Origin: JBOFFC01 sp051648405 | Lineage (GTDB): Bacteria > Planctomycetota > Planctomycetia > Pirellulales > Lacipirellulaceae | Length of the DNA: 6,869 bases | NCBI GenBank assembly: GCA_051648405.1 | Contig: JBOFFC010000131.1 | Coordinates: 1-6,869, forward strand | Direction: 5' to 3' | Part shown: positions 5,374 through 6,869 of the stretch, one piece after another | Numbering within the stretch: position 1 is the stretch's first letter | Layout of the letters: every line of letters begins with the position of its first letter | Notes under the pieces: model-generated | Told to the model about the DNA's origin: nothing | Databases searched by the model: none | Seen by the model: the letters and a program-made list of their open reading frames with translations, nothing else | Translations under genes and position numbers: made by a program

Positions 5374-5401
5374 CGCGTCGAGTGACCCCTCGAGCTCTCG
5401 G

Positions 5402-6493
5402 TTAGCGGGGCGTGTTCATCGGCACGCCGCCGTTGGGAAGCCGACCCATTCGGCCGAGCGGATCGCCCGTGGCCGCAGCGGTGGGCAGGGCCCCGCTCAG
5501 CGGTTCGGCCGCAGTCGAAGCGAACGGCGTTGCGATCGGCGGTGGCAGTGGCGTTGCCCGGGCGGCCGCCCCGGTCAGGTCCCAGGCGCGGGTCGCGGCA
5601 AGGGGGGGCGCCCCAGCCCCGAGATCGACGACCGGCACACCGGCGATTTGCGGCATCTGCCACAGTTGGCCCCCGTCCGCGATCGGCGCGTTGAGCACCA
5701 CGGGGCCGGTCGTGACGACGAGCCCCATCTGCGCGGCGGGAATCTGGACCGTCACCTTCTCGGGGTACGACGCCTGCGCGACCGGGTCGTAGCGAAGCCG
5801 GTCGGCGACGACGCTCGCGAGCAGCGAGCCCGCGCCGTCGTACAGGTGCTGCTCGCGGAGCACGCCGGTCCCCTTCTCGACGACGATCACGCGCTGCATC
5901 GACCCGCTCGGGGTGGCCCCTTGGCTGCGGAGCTCGAGCGACCCGTCGGCGCGGGGGAACGGCCCTTGGTACGTCGCGCCCGGGTCGAGGGTCGCCATCC
6001 CGAGCGCGTCCACCAGCCACAGCGGGTCGAAGGGCAACTGCCGACGCGCTTCGCTCGTGGCGAACTCGCTGTGCCGCGCGGTGTAGAGCCCCGGCGGCTC
6101 GTTGCGTCGGGCCCAGACCCAGAAGCGTTCCTCGTTGCTCCCCAGGTCGACCTCGGGGCCGGTCAGCGCCGTCACGGCGCGCATTCGGAAGCGGTTGGGG
6201 CGCTCGGCCGCGATGCTCCCCGAGAGGATCGGGATCGCCGAGGCGCCCGACAGCGCGACCGAGGCCTGCGGCGCCTGGTAGGTGGTGATCCGGGCCGTGT
6301 TGTCGTTGACGACCCGCACGACGTCGGCCGCGGTCGGCGCGCCGCTGAGCACCACCGGCGCCTGCGGCCCGCTGAAGCTGAACGGCTTGCCCATCCGCGG
6401 CGCGCACGACGCCCCCATCGACGCGACGAGCAGGAGCGTGACCCCCGCGCTCGTCAGCGCCTTACGAACCGGTGTGGCGATCGGGACGTTCAT
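5402..6493 (-). CDS. LolA-like putative lipoprotein of unknown function
   Basis: The 363-residue protein starts at ATG 6493 with a signal peptide: basic PVRKAL (8-13), a hydrophobic core GVTLLLVASM (17-26) and a lipobox-like GASC with Cys30. The -3 residue is Gly rather than the usual Leu/Val, so lipidation is likely but not certain. The middle (about 55-260) resembles the LolA-type lipoprotein-binding fold: VVNDNTARITTYQA (61-74), ILSGSIAAERPNRFRMRA (89-106), GSNEERFWVWARRNEPP (118-134), FDPLWLVDALGM (155-166). From about 295 the tail is low-complexity Pro/Ala/Thr/Gly-rich. I recall similar planctomycete proteins annotated as hypothetical; an envelope role is inferred. An open frame continues upstream to the window edge, but it lacks the signal peptide and overlaps the next gene. 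The ATG overlaps that gene's TGA as ATGA, implying coupled translation. Confidence 0.83.
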   Translation of the reverse strand: MNVPIATPVRKALTSAGVTLLLVASMGASCAPRMGKPFSFSGPQAPVVLSGAPTAADVVRVVNDNTARITTYQAPQASVALSGASAIPILSGSIAAERPNRFRMRAVTALTGPEVDLGSNEERFWVWARRNEPPGLYTARHSEFATSEARRQLPFDPLWLVDALGMATLDPGATYQGPFPRADGSLELRSQGATPSGSMQRVIVVEKGTGVLREQHLYDGAGSLLASVVADRLRYDPVAQASYPEKVTVQIPAAQMGLVVTTGPVVLNAPIADGGQLWQMPQIAGVPVVDLGAGAPPLAATRAWDLTGAAARATPLPPPIATPFASTAAEPLSGALPTAAATGDPLGRMGRLPNGGVPMNTPR

Positions 6494-6869
6494 GCGGCCC
6501 TCCGGAGGGGCGCGCCGACGGGCGTTGCGGAGGGCCCTTCGCCGTTTTCGATCAGGCTCGCGAGCCGCTGCTGCAGCGTCGCGCCCTCGTCGCGCCCCGG
6601 TTCGGCGATGTCCACGGTGTACGACGAGTCGGTCCGCGGGCAGTACAGGCGCAGGGCGCTCGCCTTGTCGGGCGGAGCTTTGTCGGTGAATCCGTCGGCG
6701 AGCGTCGGTTGTTCGACCCGCAGCACGCGGCGGCGCACCAGCAGTAGGGCCAGCAAGTAGCGCAGGGCTCGCTCTTCGGGCTGGTCCTGCCACGCCCGCA
6801 GCAGCCGCACCAGCACCTCGTTGGGGGCTTGGCCCGACGCCCGTTTGCCGGGAGTCCGGGAGCGCCACC
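6490..6869 (-). CDS. Conserved protein of unknown function, C-terminal part (5' end outside window)
   Basis: The reading frame is open from the right edge to TGA at 6492-6490, giving 125 residues of the C terminus. The fragment begins WRSRTPGKRASGQAPNEVLV, followed by RALRYLLALLLVRRRVLRVE, a helix and strand with a basic patch, then ALRLYCPRTDSSYTVDI and a final helix LQQRLASLI with a disordered Pro/Ala tail. I recall a planctomycete protein of about 200 residues with this ending and CxxC motifs in its N-terminal half, which would lie outside the window; function unknown. No in-window start is convincing: the GTG at 6816 would cut the domain. It overlaps the lipoprotein gene by 4 nt, so the two form one translationally coupled operon and probably act in the same process. 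Confidence 0.82.
   Translation of the reverse strand, partial: WRSRTPGKRASGQAPNEVLVRLLRAWQDQPEERALRYLLALLLVRRRVLRVEQPTLADGFTDKAPPDKASALRLYCPRTDSSYTVDIAEPGRDEGATLQQRLASLIENGEGPSATPVGAPLRRAA

Noticed and set aside
5378..5393. Possible terminator TCGAG/CTCGA between sigma factor and lipoprotein genes
   Set aside because: Only a 5-bp stem with a 6-nt loop and no T tract; too weak to call.
5271..6407. 378-codon minus-strand frame antisense to the sigma factor end and overlapping the lipoprotein
   Set aside because: Composition (Arg/Gly/Ala/Pro) is that of a frame shadow; the lipoprotein frame has a signal peptide and fold-like pattern.
6494..6868. N-terminal extension of the lipoprotein frame to the right edge
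   Set aside because: It overlaps the coupled upstream gene in another frame, and a signal peptide begins only at the ATG at 6493.

Overview
The window looks like a chromosomal piece of a high-GC planctomycete, most likely of the Pirellulales type. The basis is the GC-rich coding sequence with strong third-position GC, the short, mostly unrelated transcription units on alternating strands, and several proteins that resemble families I recall from planctomycete genomes: the HNH endonuclease, the CxxC/CxxC small protein, the LolA-like lipoprotein and its upstream partner. This assignment comes from memory of the families, not from a search.

Layout from left to right. (1) Positions 1-429 hold the 3' end of mtnC, an enolase-phosphatase of methionine salvage, on +. 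(2) Positions 430-718 are non-coding and carry a decayed repeat: an imperfect inverted repeat around G-rich sequence and a short direct repeat. (3) tRNA-Leu(CAA) lies at 719-802 and is followed by a small cupin gene at 879-1241 (+). (4) A 154-bp chain of five hairpins with related ends fills the gap between the cupin and the convergent gspF-type gene at 1401-2492 (-), which has a small zinc-ribbon-like protein gene just upstream at 2536-2829 (-). (5) A 461-bp divergent gap leads to an HNH endonuclease gene at 3291-3929 (+). A perfect 13-bp stem terminator separates it from a convergent 7Fe ferredoxin gene at 4016-4300 (-). (6) A second divergent gap of 506 bp carries a plausible sigma-70 type promoter and leads to an ECF-like sigma factor gene at 4807-5373 (+). 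(7) This converges on a two-gene minus-strand operon: a conserved protein of unknown function cut by the right edge (6490-6869) and a LolA-like lipoprotein (5402-6493), joined by a 4-nt ATGA overlap.

The genes do not form one pathway. They are small housekeeping or lineage-specific units: methionine salvage, translation, secretion or pilus membrane platform, electron transfer, transcription control and envelope lipoprotein. I see no complete defence island, prophage, transposase, CRISPR array or biosynthetic cluster. The parts most worth a second look are the multi-hairpin element that overlaps the gspF stop codon, the decayed repeat upstream of the tRNA, and the coupled unknown-protein/lipoprotein pair.
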